In this document: one piece after another, positions 1-7,733 of the stretch
Numbering within the stretch: position 1 is the stretch's first letter
Layout of the letters: the number at the start of each line of letters is the position of its first letter
Origin: an uncultured Actinomycetes bacterium
Lineage (GTDB): Bacteria; Actinomycetota; Coriobacteriia; Coriobacteriales; Atopobiaceae
Direction of reading: 5' to 3'
Length of the DNA stretch: 64,000 nucleotides
Assembly (NCBI GenBank): GCA_900314685.1
Contig: OMWE01000001.1
Span: forward strand, 62,001 to 126,000
The notes under the pieces: generated by a model
Databases searched by the model: none
The model's input: the letters and a program-made list of their open reading frames with translations, nothing else
Told to the model about the DNA's origin: nothing
Position numbers and translations under genes: made by a program

Positions 1-187
1 GACCGATCACGTCGAGCGGCGCCATGGGTTCATGACCCTCGGCGTGGGCGATCATCACGGGGTAGCCCGTCTCCTCGGCGGCGTCGAGCGCGGCGCGCAC
101 GGCCTCGAGGCTCGGTGTGTTGAACTGCGGGATGGCCATATTGTTCTGCTCGGCGATCGCGCAGATGTCACGCAGGTTTACCAGCAT
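1..187 (-). CDS. Class II (fructose/tagatose-bisphosphate-type) aldolase, N-terminal part
   Basis: The gene runs off the left edge; only about 62 N-terminal residues are visible. They begin MLVNLRDICAIAEQNNMAIP and continue with QFNTPSLEAVRAALDAAEE, the N-terminal strand and helix pattern of class II ketose-bisphosphate aldolases of the Fba/GatY/KbaY family (zinc-dependent cleavage of a ketose 1,6-bisphosphate into DHAP and glyceraldehyde 3-phosphate). The zinc ligands lie outside the window. A GAAAGGAAT ribosome site precedes the ATG. It follows the 186-residue membrane protein gene by 18 bases and lies downstream of gatC/gatB, so a tagatose or fructose 1,6-bisphosphate role in the same sugar pathway is likely. 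The exact substrate cannot be read from this fragment. Confidence 0.75.
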   Translation of the reverse strand, partial: MLVNLRDICAIAEQNNMAIPQFNTPSLEAVRAALDAAEETGYPVMIAHAEGHEPMAPLDVIG

Positions 188-205
188 GGGAATTCCTTTC
201 AGTCG

Positions 206-766
206 CTAGTGCTTCTTTTTGCGCTTGTTCTTCTTTGCCTGCCTGTCGCGTTTGAGGGATGCCTCTATCTCGTCGCGGTGCTTGTCATATGAGAGGTTGG
301 AGCGGCGCGCCTGCGACTTGATCGAGTCGGGGTCCACCCGCATCTCAAAGTCCTCGAGCCACTCGAAAAGCTCGTCTCCGCCCTCGTCTATCTGGGCTAT
401 CTGGATCCAGTAGCGACCGTGCAGCGGCCCTCCCCCGTTGACGCGCAGGTAGAGCTTGTCTTTGCCGCCCATCTCGCGGATGTTGAACCGCTCGATCTCG
501 TCCAGGCGGTAGGCGTCCCTGCGCCCATATGCCTCAAAGACGAGCTCATCGTCCGAGACCGTCACGACCTCGGGGTTGGCTATGGCCACAAAGGTGTTCC
601 ATACCTGGTAGCCGGCGATGACGACGACCGCGGCGGCGATCACGTCGGGCATCAGGTGCCAGCCGGCGAGCGAGACGATGCCCGCTATGACCAAGGCCGA
701 GCAAAATGCGCCGATGAACGTCACCTCGAAGGCGAACGCCCGATGGTTGTAACGGTAGACCTTCAT
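206..766 (-). CDS. Membrane protein with two TM segments and a PH-like cytoplasmic domain
   Basis: The protein has 186 residues. Two hydrophobic helices (about residues 14-34 and 38-65) are followed by a domain of alternating short strands (EVVTVSDDELVFEAYGRRDAY..., about 68-140) resembling bacterial PH-type domains fused to membrane hairpins, and a very basic tail ending KKNKRKKKH. No catalytic motif is seen and I do not recognise a named family. The start follows GGAGGGGATGC. It sits between gatC, from which a terminator-like hairpin separates it, and the aldolase gene, and probably heads a transcript with the latter. Function unknown. Confidence 0.7.
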   Translation of the reverse strand: MKVYRYNHRAFAFEVTFIGAFCSALVIAGIVSLAGWHLMPDVIAAAVVVIAGYQVWNTFVAIANPEVVTVSDDELVFEAYGRRDAYRLDEIERFNIREMGGKDKLYLRVNGGGPLHGRYWIQIAQIDEGGDELFEWLEDFEMRVDPDSIKSQARRSNLSYDKHRDEIEASLKRDRQAKKNKRKKKH

Positions 767-779
767 GCATCCCCTCCAA

Positions 780-811
780 AATGGGGCCCCTCCTGGCGGA
801 AAGGCCCCATT
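780..811 (-). terminator. Hairpin terminator after gatC
   Basis: AATGGGGCC and GGCCCCATT form perfect 9-bp arms around a 14-nt loop, followed on the minus strand by TTTTGG. It lies between the gatC stop and the next minus-strand gene, so it probably ends or attenuates the PTS transcript. Confidence 0.6.
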
Positions 812-850
812 CTATTGCTTTACGCGATTCAAGCGGATCGGAATCCCGTC

Positions 851-2260
851 CTATTTGTCCGCAGTCTCGGCGTCGTGGAGGGCCTTGGCCTCGGCGATGA
901 TGCGCTTGCGGTTCCAGAGAGCCAGGGCAACCGCACCGGCAGCCAGGACGGCCAGGCCGATGCCGCCGCCGATAGCGCCACCGCGGACGAGCAACCAGGT
1001 CAGCGGGTTGGCGCCGTCGCAGATCGAGGAGATTGCGGCCGCACCGCCCATGTCGAAGCCGACATTGGCAGCGGCGGTGGTGATGAGCGGGGACAGGTCG
1101 GTGGCGATGTACATACCGACGGCCAGGACGATGATGCCGACGATCAGGCCACGGAAGCCGTTCTCATGCACGATCGGGGTAATAAGGACAAACATGTAGG
1201 GAATCACGGCGAGGTCGACGAGCGGCATGACCTTGTTGCCCGGCAGGATGAAGGCCAGGGCGATGCAGAACGGCACCAGGATCAGCGACAGGGTCAGCGT
1301 GACGGGATGGCCGCAGCCGACGGCGGAGTCCAGGCCGATGTAGATCTTGCCGCGGTTCTGGAAGTGCTTCTGGATGAAGGCGGAGGCGGCATCGGAGATG
1401 GGGAGCAGGCCCTCCATCAGCAGGGCTGCCATCTTGGGGATCAGCACCATGACGGCGCCCATGGAGACGGCGGTGGTCAGAAAGCTGGGGACGGCGTTGC
1501 CATCGGCGTCGGTGCCGGGCAGGAAGCCGTAGCCGGCGAGCAGGCCGATGACGAGGCCGATGACGAGGCCCAGCAGAACGGGCTCGCCAAAGACACCGAA
1601 CTTCTTCTGCATGCTCTTGACGTTGATGTCGATCTTGTTGAGGCCGGGGATCTTGTCGATCAGGCGGTCAAAGGCGTAGGCGATCGGCGCGAAGGCACCG
1701 GAGAAGCCGTGCGGGATCGAGACGCCGGGCAGGCCGAGCGAGGGCTCGACGAGCGGAGCGGTCACGTCGCCGATCACGAGGACGATGACCTCGTTGATGA
1801 TGGCGGCGCAGATGCCGAACATCACGTTGTCGAGCACGATGGCGACCATGGCGCCGGTGAAGGCGAAGTGCCAGTAGTTCCAGATATCGACGTCGGCGGT
1901 CTGGGTGGTATTGGTGAGCAGCATCACGACATTGACCAGCAGGCCGAGCGGGATGATGATCGTGCCCACCACGGAGCCCATGGCGATGGCGGAGGCCGCG
2001 GGCCAGCCGACGTCCATCACGGACAGGGACAGGCTGAAGCGGGTGACCATGGCGGTGACGGCGCCGGCGAGGTCGGTGCCCATCAGGTTGTTGATCACGA
2101 GGTTCAGGCCGATGAAGCCGATGCCGACGGTGAGGCCGGCCTTGAGGCTCTTGCCGAAGCCCGCGCCAAAGGCGCAGCCGATGATGGTGAGGACGATGGG
2201 CATCACGACGGAGACGCCGAGGCTCTGAATCCCCCCAAAGAAAGCAACAAGTGCGTCCAT
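851..2260 (-). CDS. gatC: PTS galactitol-type transporter subunit IIC
   Basis: A 469-residue polytopic membrane protein with about ten hydrophobic segments and conserved GatC-family stretches (GFIGLNLVINNLMGTDLAG near the N-terminus, PIAYAFDRLIDKIPGLNKI near residue 205, GQ/GN-type loops and an IYIGLDSAVGCGHPV region). GatC forms the membrane channel and sugar-binding part of a PTS permease that phosphorylates its substrate during uptake. It lies 61 bases downstream of gatB, and both follow a TIM-like isomerase gene. No IIA gene is in the window, so this component must be encoded further left or elsewhere. The family handles galactitol but also other polyols and sugars, so the substrate is open. 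Confidence 0.9.
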   Translation of the reverse strand: MDALVAFFGGIQSLGVSVVMPIVLTIIGCAFGAGFGKSLKAGLTVGIGFIGLNLVINNLMGTDLAGAVTAMVTRFSLSLSVMDVGWPAASAIAMGSVVGTIIIPLGLLVNVVMLLTNTTQTADVDIWNYWHFAFTGAMVAIVLDNVMFGICAAIINEVIVLVIGDVTAPLVEPSLGLPGVSIPHGFSGAFAPIAYAFDRLIDKIPGLNKIDINVKSMQKKFGVFGEPVLLGLVIGLVIGLLAGYGFLPGTDADGNAVPSFLTTAVSMGAVMVLIPKMAALLMEGLLPISDAASAFIQKHFQNRGKIYIGLDSAVGCGHPVTLTLSLILVPFCIALAFILPGNKVMPLVDLAVIPYMFVLITPIVHENGFRGLIVGIIVLAVGMYIATDLSPLITTAAANVGFDMGGAAAISSICDGANPLTWLLVRGGAIGGGIGLAVLAAGAVALALWNRKRIIAEAKALHDAETADK

Positions 2261-2321
2261 AATTCAATCCTTCTTGTCGAACGAACGGAAGACCGAAAGA
2301 CGGTCACATCGCGCCGCAGAG

Positions 2322-2609
2322 CTAGCTGTTCTTCATGAAGTCGAGAATCTGCTGCTCCGCCTGCGCGCGACCCATGCCGGTCAGGAACGGGATGCCCGAG
2401 ATAAAGGGGCACTCGATGCCATCGGGCTTCATGGTGGTGGCGATGATCAGGTCGGCGCTCTTGGACTTGCTCGGAGCCTCGGAAATGGCGCAGGTCGTGA
2501 TCTTGAACTCGCCGTCGTACCCATTGGAATCAAGCAGGTCCTTGATCTTGGCAGCCACCGCGGTGGACGTGGCGATACCGGACCCGCAAGCCAGGATGAT
2601 GTTCTTCAT
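2322..2609 (-). CDS. gatB: PTS galactitol-type transporter subunit IIB
   Basis: The 95-residue cytoplasmic protein begins MKNIILACGSGIATSTAVAA, which contains the IIB active-site loop with the phosphorylated cysteine (Cys8) followed by G-S-G-x-A-T-S-T. The length is that of a stand-alone GatB-type IIB. It takes the phosphoryl group from IIA and passes it to the sugar bound at IIC. The ATG was chosen because AAAGGAGGAAGC lies directly before it; longer upstream reading frames lack a domain. It is cotranscribed with gatC. Confidence 0.92.
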   Translation of the reverse strand: MKNIILACGSGIATSTAVAAKIKDLLDSNGYDGEFKITTCAISEAPSKSKSADLIIATTMKPDGIECPFISGIPFLTGMGRAQAEQQILDFMKNS

Positions 2610-2698
2610 AGCTTCCTCCTTTCGGATGTACAGAAACGCTTCCTGTATTAGCAGAACTCTTGAGCAAATGCACCCCCCTCGAGAGAAAGGGAGGCACA

Positions 2699-3397
2699 CT
2701 ACTTGGAGATCTCGGCACGGACCTTGTCGAGGGCGGCGAACATCTCCTCGAGCTTGGCCATGGGGTCGGGGGCTGCCACGATACCGGAGGTACCGCCTGT
2801 GGCATCGCCGCCGTAGATGATGGCGTCGTAGACGTCCTGACCGGTGGAAATGCCGGCGGCCTGCAGGACCATCGTCTCGGGCGAGACGGACTTGACGGCC
2901 TCGGTGGAGGCGCGGATGTAGTCCTCGCCCGCGATGTGGCCGGTGCCGATCAGCGAGTTGAGCTCGCAGGTCATGATATCGGGGTGCAGCTCGGCGATGG
3001 CGCGGGCCTCCTCGACGGAGTCGGCGCAGACGCACGTGAGGATACCGACCTCACGGGCACGGACGATGGTCGCCGCGAGCTCGTGCACAGTCATAGGGTT
3101 CTCGGCGTGGTTGAGGAAGGTCGCCTTGACACCGGCAGCTGCGAGCGCCTCGGGCAGGACATGGCCCATACCGCGACCTGGCTTGAGGCTCTCCATGAAC
3201 TGTGCGGTCGGGATGACATGCGGGCAGTTCTCGATGACCCAGGGCAGGTCGATCAGCTGAGCTGTGAAGAGGCTCTGGAAGTCGTAGCGCTCGCACAGCT
3301 CATCGGTCTTCCTCGCGAGCTTGCGCAGCTCCTCGCCGTACAGATACGACTTGGGGTTCACGACGAAAAACGGGCGCCTTAACACAATCTTTTCCAT
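2699..3397 (-). CDS. Triosephosphate isomerase-family protein (sugar-phosphate isomerase)
   Basis: A 232-residue TIM-barrel protein. Landmarks of triosephosphate isomerase are seen in altered form: NPKS near residue 15 (N-x-K, substrate Lys), LNHAENPM around residue 97 in place of GHSERR, CELNSLIGTG around residue 145 in place of YEPVWAIGTG (the catalytic Glu is kept), and GGDATGGTSG as the phosphate loop. This divergence matches the TpiA2/DerI/EryH-like paralogues that isomerise tetrose or other sugar phosphates beside PTS genes, rather than the glycolytic enzyme. The ATG at 3397 has AAGAAAGGACC upstream. It is the first gene of the gatB-gatC transcript, and an operator-like inverted repeat lies just upstream. 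Confidence 0.8.
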   Translation of the reverse strand: MEKIVLRRPFFVVNPKSYLYGEELRKLARKTDELCERYDFQSLFTAQLIDLPWVIENCPHVIPTAQFMESLKPGRGMGHVLPEALAAAGVKATFLNHAENPMTVHELAATIVRAREVGILTCVCADSVEEARAIAELHPDIMTCELNSLIGTGHIAGEDYIRASTEAVKSVSPETMVLQAAGISTGQDVYDAIIYGGDATGGTSGIVAAPDPMAKLEEMFAALDKVRAEISK

Positions 3398-3446
3398 ACG
3401 CGGTCCTTTCTTGTGCCGCCTCGTCCCATCCGACGGGTGATGGGAC

Positions 3447-3474
3447 AACTTGTACATTATTATTTGAACAAGTT
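3447..3474. promoter_or_regulatory. Operator-like inverted repeat upstream of the TIM-gatBC operon
   Basis: AACTTGT and ACAAGTT are perfect inverted arms separated by 14 bases, 50-77 bases upstream of the isomerase start. The left arm continues to ACTTGTACA, and the right arm lies in a second short palindrome TGAAC-AA-GTTCA. The same ACTTGTACA core recurs at 3575, 3682 and 4624. HutC/GntR regulators bind such short palindromes, so this is a likely operator of the GntR protein encoded at 3802. Confidence 0.55.
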
Positions 3475-3574
3475 CATGGTAGCATATCGTGAAGGAATTG
3501 TGAAGAAAGGCATGCGCGACGGACGGTACCTTTTGTCGCGCAAACGGTAGCTCACTGAGTTTTCGCAGCTAGAT

Positions 3575-3692
3575 AGTACAAGTTGACCCTTCGGGACCCC
3601 CTTTTGGGAAATCTCCTGCTGCAGAGAAATCGCTCTGCATCGAAAAGTATTCGTAAGCAGCGCACAAGAGGCGAAGGGCCCACTTGTACAAG
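3575..3692. promoter_or_regulatory. Two more ACTTGTACAA-type sites in the isomerase/gntR gap
   Basis: AGTACAAGTT (3575-3584) and ACTTGTACAAG (3682-3692, containing the perfect palindrome CTTGTACAAG) match the core of the sites at 3447 and 4624. The 400-base gap 3398-3801 has no convincing gene and is AT-richer than its surroundings. Together these sites suggest several repressor dimers on the leader of the isomerase-gatB-gatC transcript. Confidence 0.5.
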
Positions 3693-3801
3693 ACAAACGG
3701 ACCCAGTCGCACCTATAAGTACTGTTGATTCGCCTGTATTTACTAGCAATGCACCAGTCGCGCTATCGGCACACCCGCCTCGGCAAGTCGGAGCGTCACC
3801 C

Positions 3802-4560
3802 TCAGTCGCGGCTGACCGAGGAGCCGACCACCGACTGGCCCGGCTTGAGCCAGGTGTGGCTCCACTCGATCGGCGTCCCATCCATCAGGTAGATGGTCTG
3901 CTCGAGCAGCAGCACCGCCGCCGCCTCGTCGCAACCGAGCAGCGTGCCGTGCTCCTTGCCGGCGATACGCGCCGAATACCGGATGCGCGAGTACTGAATC
4001 TTGCGCTTGGAATGCTTCTCGACCGCGTCGAAGAGGGTCGCCTGGGTGTAGTCCTCCTCAAAGAGCCCCGGACATTCCAGCAGGTTCGACCAGCTCTCCT
4101 GGCAGATGACCGGCTCGCCAGCGACCGTGCGCACGCGGCGCATAAACATGACGTCGCTGCCCGGCTCGATCTCGAGCGCCTCGGCTATCTCCGCGGGGGC
4201 GGACTCGATGCGTTTGTCGAGAACGTTGGTCACGAAATCCATCCCCTGCTCATGCAGCGACTCGGCAAAGGAGATGGGATGCACGCCTGCAGCATGCGTG
4301 ATGCCGGGCTCTGCGACAAAGGTGCCCTTGCCGTGCCGCTGGACCAGCAGCCCCTCGTCCACCAGCACCTTGATAGCGCGTCGCACCGTACCGCGTGAGA
4401 GGCCGAAGTCCTTCATCAGCATGTGTTCTGACGGAATGAGCGTATGAGGAGCCCACTCTTTGGAATAGATTTTCTCGCGCAGCACATTGGCGAGCTGACT
4501 GTACCGCGTCCCGTTCGAGGGTCTCAGGTCGGGAGAAACCCGTCTGCCGGCATTCTGCAT
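3802..4560 (-). CDS. GntR-family (HutC/UTRA) transcriptional regulator
   Basis: An N-terminal winged helix-turn-helix (TRYSQLANVLREKI ... IPSEHMLMKDFGLSRGTVRRAI ... LLVQRHGKGTFV) is followed by a UTRA ligand-binding domain (SFAESLHEQGMDFVT to the end, with typical LLLEQTIYLMDGTPIEWSHT). HutC-type GntR repressors sense sugar phosphates or amino-sugar phosphates. I place the start at the ATG at 4560, giving 252 residues, the usual size. The longer frame to 4650 would put the ACTTGTACAATT operator inside the coding region. It lies upstream of the isomerase and PTS genes and probably represses both them and itself. Confidence 0.88.
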   Translation of the reverse strand: MQNAGRRVSPDLRPSNGTRYSQLANVLREKIYSKEWAPHTLIPSEHMLMKDFGLSRGTVRRAIKVLVDEGLLVQRHGKGTFVAEPGITHAAGVHPISFAESLHEQGMDFVTNVLDKRIESAPAEIAEALEIEPGSDVMFMRRVRTVAGEPVICQESWSNLLECPGLFEEDYTQATLFDAVEKHSKRKIQYSRIRYSARIAGKEHGTLLGCDEAAAVLLLEQTIYLMDGTPIEWSHTWLKPGQSVVGSSVSRD

Positions 4561-4623
4561 ATCTCTATCGGCCACAGTGCACCGTCCGTTCTCAACGAAA
4601 AACTCCGTGCCAGGGCATTGGGG

Positions 4624-4635
4624 ACTTGTACAATT
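4624..4635. promoter_or_regulatory. Operator-like ACTTGTACAATT upstream of gntR
   Basis: ACTTGTACAATT contains the palindrome TTGTACAA and matches the sites at 3447, 3575 and 3682. Its place between gntR and the divergent YjbQ-family gene fits autoregulation and possible control of the divergent gene. Confidence 0.5.
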
Positions 4636-4755
4636 ACCACTGGACATCATGTGCAGGAAAAGTCTATCATTTAACTAGATGATACGACAGAACGACGGGC
4701 CGTCGTAGCAGCATTTATACATTTTATTCTCCCTTCTATGGGACAAGGAGAAATC

Positions 4756-5274
4756 ATGACTGTCTATCGCGAGGTCATCAAAGTTCAATCACACGGCGTC
4801 CGCACGAGCTACATCAATGTGACCGACCAGGTCCGCGAGGTAATCGAGAAGAGCGGCATCCAGACCGGCATCTGCGCCGTTATCTCCCCGCACACCACCT
4901 GCTCGGTCTTCTTCGAGGAGTTCTGCCACGACTTCGACGAGAACGGCGACGAGTACCTGCAGGTCGACCTCAACAACGCCCTGGCCAAGATCATCCCCGA
5001 CCACACGTCCGCCGAGACCTACAACTACCCCGGCCAGGCCCACTACGATGCCGTCGCCAGCTGGCCCGACGCCGCCAACTATCTGCCCAACGGTCCCGAG
5101 GACCTCTGGAACGGCGATGCGCATCTGCGCTCGACCATCCTCGGCTCCAGCGAGGTCTTCGACGTCGTCGACGGCCATCTGGGTGTGGGCACCACCGGCT
5201 ATATCTACTTCGCGGACTTCGACCGCACGCGCCCGCGCGAGCGCCGCTGCGTGATCACTGTCATCGGCGAGTAG
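4756..5274 (+). CDS. YjbQ/UPF0047-family protein
   Basis: A 172-residue protein with the family signatures SPHTTCSVFFEE (conserved His-Thr-Thr), HLRSTILGSS and the C-terminal DGHLGVGTTGYIYFADFDRTRPR. The family forms compact trimers; some members have weak thiamin-phosphate synthase activity when overproduced, and the physiological role is unsettled. Typical members have about 135-140 residues; this one carries an insertion around the SAETYNYPGQAHYDAVASWP segment, a form seen beside sugar operons. The ATG follows ACAAGGAGAAATC. It diverges from gntR and shares the operator region, so it may belong to the same regulon. Confidence 0.82.
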   Translation: MTVYREVIKVQSHGVRTSYINVTDQVREVIEKSGIQTGICAVISPHTTCSVFFEEFCHDFDENGDEYLQVDLNNALAKIIPDHTSAETYNYPGQAHYDAVASWPDAANYLPNGPEDLWNGDAHLRSTILGSSEVFDVVDGHLGVGTTGYIYFADFDRTRPRERRCVITVIGE

Positions 5275-5316
5275 GTTTTTGCGATTGCTCCTAGGCGGGC
5301 GCATTCTCCGACAGTA

Positions 5317-6207
5317 TCAGCCGAGCTCGAGGATGCGGTCGTAGATCTCGGACTTCGGACGCGAGAGCTCCTTTGCCAGACGCTTGGCGAGGGAGCTCTT
5401 GCTCTCCCCCGCGGCAAGGCCCGCGCGAATCGCATCGTCGAGGTCGGCTGCCGTCACCTGCGGCGCCAGTTCTTCTTTGCTAGGTGGCGCAATCACGAGC
5501 ACGCACTCGCCCTTGAGGTCGCCGACCCGCTCTGCAAGCTCGGACGCGACGCCGCGCTGGACCTCTTCATGCAGCTTGGTGAGCTCTCGCACCAGGGAGA
5601 CCTGCCGTGTCGGCATGACCTCAGCGATCACCCCGAGCGTCGCCGCAACGCGACGGGGCGATTCGTAGATCACCAATGCGCCGGGGATGGCAGCGAGCAG
5701 GCCCAAACGCTCGCGCTGCGCACCTGCCTTGCGGGGAAGAAACCCCTCAAAGAAGAAGCGTTCCATCGGCAGGCCGGAGGCGACCAAGGCGCAGACCACG
5801 GCCGACGGGCCGGGGATAACCTCGACAGGCAGGCCCGCATCGAGCGCCGCGTCCACCAGGCGTTGGCCGGGGTCGCTCACGCCGGGCATGCCCGCGTCGG
5901 AGGCAAAGGCGATGTGCGCACCGTCCCCGATGCGCTCGAGTATGCCGGGGATACGGGAGGCGAGCACGTTCTCGTCCGCGCGTTCGAGCGGTGTACGGAT
6001 ACCAAAGTGCGCCAGCAGCTTGCCCGTCACACGGGTGTCTTCGCAGAGCACGGCGTCCGCATCGCGCAGCGTCTCGACCACACGGGGGGACGCGTCGGAG
6101 AGGTTGCCGATTGGAGTCCCGACCATGGAGAGAATGCCGTTCGCCGACGCTCCCGCACCCGCGGCACGGCCCTCACTGCGCGCGTCGCTTGTCCCGTCTC
6201 GCAGCAT
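5317..6207 (-). CDS. rsmI: 16S rRNA (cytidine(1402)-2'-O)-methyltransferase
   Basis: A 296-residue tetrapyrrole-methylase-fold protein with the RsmI hallmarks SMVGTPIGNLSDASPR near residue 28, LCEDTRVTGKLL, FASDAGMPGVSDPG, PVEVIPGPSAVVCALVASGLP and FFFEGFLPRK. RsmI 2'-O-methylates C1402 in the decoding centre of 16S rRNA with SAM. The C-terminal extension (about residues 245-296) is the small HTH-like tail of the family. Its ATG shares one base with the TGA of the preceding GH5-like gene (TGATG), so the two are translationally coupled. It is the last gene of the pcrA-queD-GH5-rsmI cluster. Confidence 0.95.
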   Translation of the reverse strand: MLRDGTSDARSEGRAAGAGASANGILSMVGTPIGNLSDASPRVVETLRDADAVLCEDTRVTGKLLAHFGIRTPLERADENVLASRIPGILERIGDGAHIAFASDAGMPGVSDPGQRLVDAALDAGLPVEVIPGPSAVVCALVASGLPMERFFFEGFLPRKAGAQRERLGLLAAIPGALVIYESPRRVAATLGVIAEVMPTRQVSLVRELTKLHEEVQRGVASELAERVGDLKGECVLVIAPPSKEELAPQVTAADLDDAIRAGLAAGESKSSLAKRLAKELSRPKSEIYDRILELG

Positions 6208-7250
6208 CAGTCCAGCATCCGCCTCTCGAAGGTCGCGAGCGCCACGCGCGCGTCCCAGCCCACGAGGCGACCGTTGGTCTTCCATGTCTGAAAGAACCAC
6301 GCGGGACAGTCGCGGAAGGCGCCGATCTGCTCGGCGATGAAGACACGCTCCAGCGCGATGCGGCCCTCGGGTGTCATGAGCGAGTCGGGATACGGCAGCG
6401 AGCCGGACCATTTGCCCACCATCGTCGGCAGGCCGCTCTTGCGCGCCTCTGCGAGGTAGCGGCTCGACGCTTCGACGAGACGGCGCACGCCCAAGGGACC
6501 CGTGGAGTCGGCGTTGTCGGTGTAGTGGTAGAGATGGCTGTCGAGCCACACGTTCTGATAGCGGGACTGCGCCATGAAAGCCCGCCAAGCCCGGGGCTGA
6601 TCCGCGTCGGGCAGGATGACCACCGGGTCGGGACCGGCTGCATCGCGTATCGCCTCGTACGCCTCGCGGTAGTAGCCGCGCAGGTCGTGCAGCGACACCC
6701 CGTCGGTCAGGACCAGGCCGCGCCGCGTCTGGGCGAGCGGGTCGTCCGCAACCTCCAGACCGTAGAAGCCCTCGCGCATCTTGTAGCGGTCGGCCAGCGC
6801 GGAGAGGACCGCGACCATGTCCTGGCGGTACTCGCTGAACCGCTCGTGGTCGTGCACCAGCCCGGACCCCTCTGCCTCGCGCCCGGGAGCGATGCCCAGC
6901 GCCAGCACGACCTTGAGACCGACGTCCTCGGCCCACTCGAATGCCTTGTCCACGTAGTCGATACAGCCGATATAGGGACCGGGCTCGGGCCCGTCTTCGC
7001 CGAAGACGTACCAAGGGACTGCCAGCCGGACGGCATTGAAGCCGCGACCGGCTATCTGCACGAAGTCAGCCTGCTTGATGAAGCTGGCGTGATGCTGCTC
7101 GATGATCTCGTGATAGCGCCGCTCGCCCACCGCACGGATGAGCGTCGGCTCGTCGAGGGCACCGGAGTCGGCAAAAAGGCCGGGCGTGACCCACGACCGC
7201 AGCGTCAACCAACCCGTCAGGTTCACTCCGTGCAGCGCTCGCGAATCCAT
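6207..7250 (-). CDS. GH5-fold (cellulase-like) protein with both catalytic glutamates replaced
   Basis: A 347-residue (beta/alpha)8 protein of the GH5 / exo-beta-1,3-glucanase type: GVNLTGWLTLRSWVTPGLF at the start, FNAVRLAVPWYVF around residue 70, YHYTD around 240, and WFFQTWKT near the end. The acid/base motif NEP is replaced by DDP (Asp170 at the Glu position), and the nucleophile motif GEWS reads GKWS (Lys280). A retaining glycosidase with these changes should not hydrolyse, so a pseudoenzyme with a carbohydrate-binding or structural role is the best reading. There is no signal peptide, so it is cytoplasmic. It lies 54 bases after queD and is coupled to rsmI; AAGGGG precedes its ATG. Confidence 0.8.
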   Translation of the reverse strand: MDSRALHGVNLTGWLTLRSWVTPGLFADSGALDEPTLIRAVGERRYHEIIEQHHASFIKQADFVQIAGRGFNAVRLAVPWYVFGEDGPEPGPYIGCIDYVDKAFEWAEDVGLKVVLALGIAPGREAEGSGLVHDHERFSEYRQDMVAVLSALADRYKMREGFYGLEVADDPLAQTRRGLVLTDGVSLHDLRGYYREAYEAIRDAAGPDPVVILPDADQPRAWRAFMAQSRYQNVWLDSHLYHYTDNADSTGPLGVRRLVEASSRYLAEARKSGLPTMVGKWSGSLPYPDSLMTPEGRIALERVFIAEQIGAFRDCPAWFFQTWKTNGRLVGWDARVALATFERRMLD

Positions 7251-7304
7251 GCCAACCCCTTGAATCCCCGTCTGAAACCACCCCTGAAAACCAGTATACC
7301 CACG

Positions 7305-7727
7305 CTACTCGACGAAATAGGTCGCGCAATTGAGCGGCGTCTCGTACACGTCCACCTGCGATACGGGCAACCCGCGCTGTATCAAGCGGTCCGCGAAGTA
7401 GTGCGCGAGATTCTCCGCCGTCGTGCGGAAGGGCAGGACCGAGAGCGTGAAGCCCTCCTCCTCGAGGCAGACGACGGTCTTGTCCATGAGCGAGCCCTCC
7501 TCCACCAAGAAGGTGTGGTCGAGCCTGCCCGTCTCCTCGCGCAGGATGCGCTTGAACTCGCCGAAGTCGAGCACCATGTCGCGCTCGGTGCCCTCGGTCC
7601 CCAGCTCCCGCTGGCGGATGTAGGCAACCACGCGCCAGCGGTGACCGTGGAGGTTCTCGCACTTGCCGTAGTAGTCGGTCAGGAAGTGGGCCCCGTCGAA
7701 GCTGCTCTCGGTCTTGAGTCCGTACAC
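7305..7727 (-). CDS. queD: 6-carboxytetrahydropterin synthase / 6-pyruvoyltetrahydropterin synthase family
   Basis: A 140-residue T-fold enzyme. Zinc ligands are seen as the His in FDGAHFL and both His in CENLHGHRW; the nearby Cys is the catalytic one. RLDHTFL and the C-terminal VYETPLNCATYF, with the conserved Glu, complete the site. QueD turns 7,8-dihydroneopterin triphosphate into 6-carboxy-tetrahydropterin on the way to queuosine and other 7-deazaguanines. No queC or queE is in the window. The start appears to be GTG, seven bases after the pcrA stop, so the gene is cotranscribed with pcrA. Confidence 0.9.
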   Translation of the reverse strand: MYGLKTESSFDGAHFLTDYYGKCENLHGHRWRVVAYIRQRELGTEGTERDMVLDFGEFKRILREETGRLDHTFLVEEGSLMDKTVVCLEEEGFTLSVLPFRTTAENLAHYFADRLIQRGLPVSQVDVYETPLNCATYFVE

Positions 7728-7733
7728 GCCGGC

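Noticed and set aside
419..2338. A plus-strand frame of 639 codons opposite gatC
   Set aside because: It is the antisense shadow of a GC-rich membrane protein gene; composition (Asp/Gly/His-rich) and lack of a ribosome site or domain show it is not coding.
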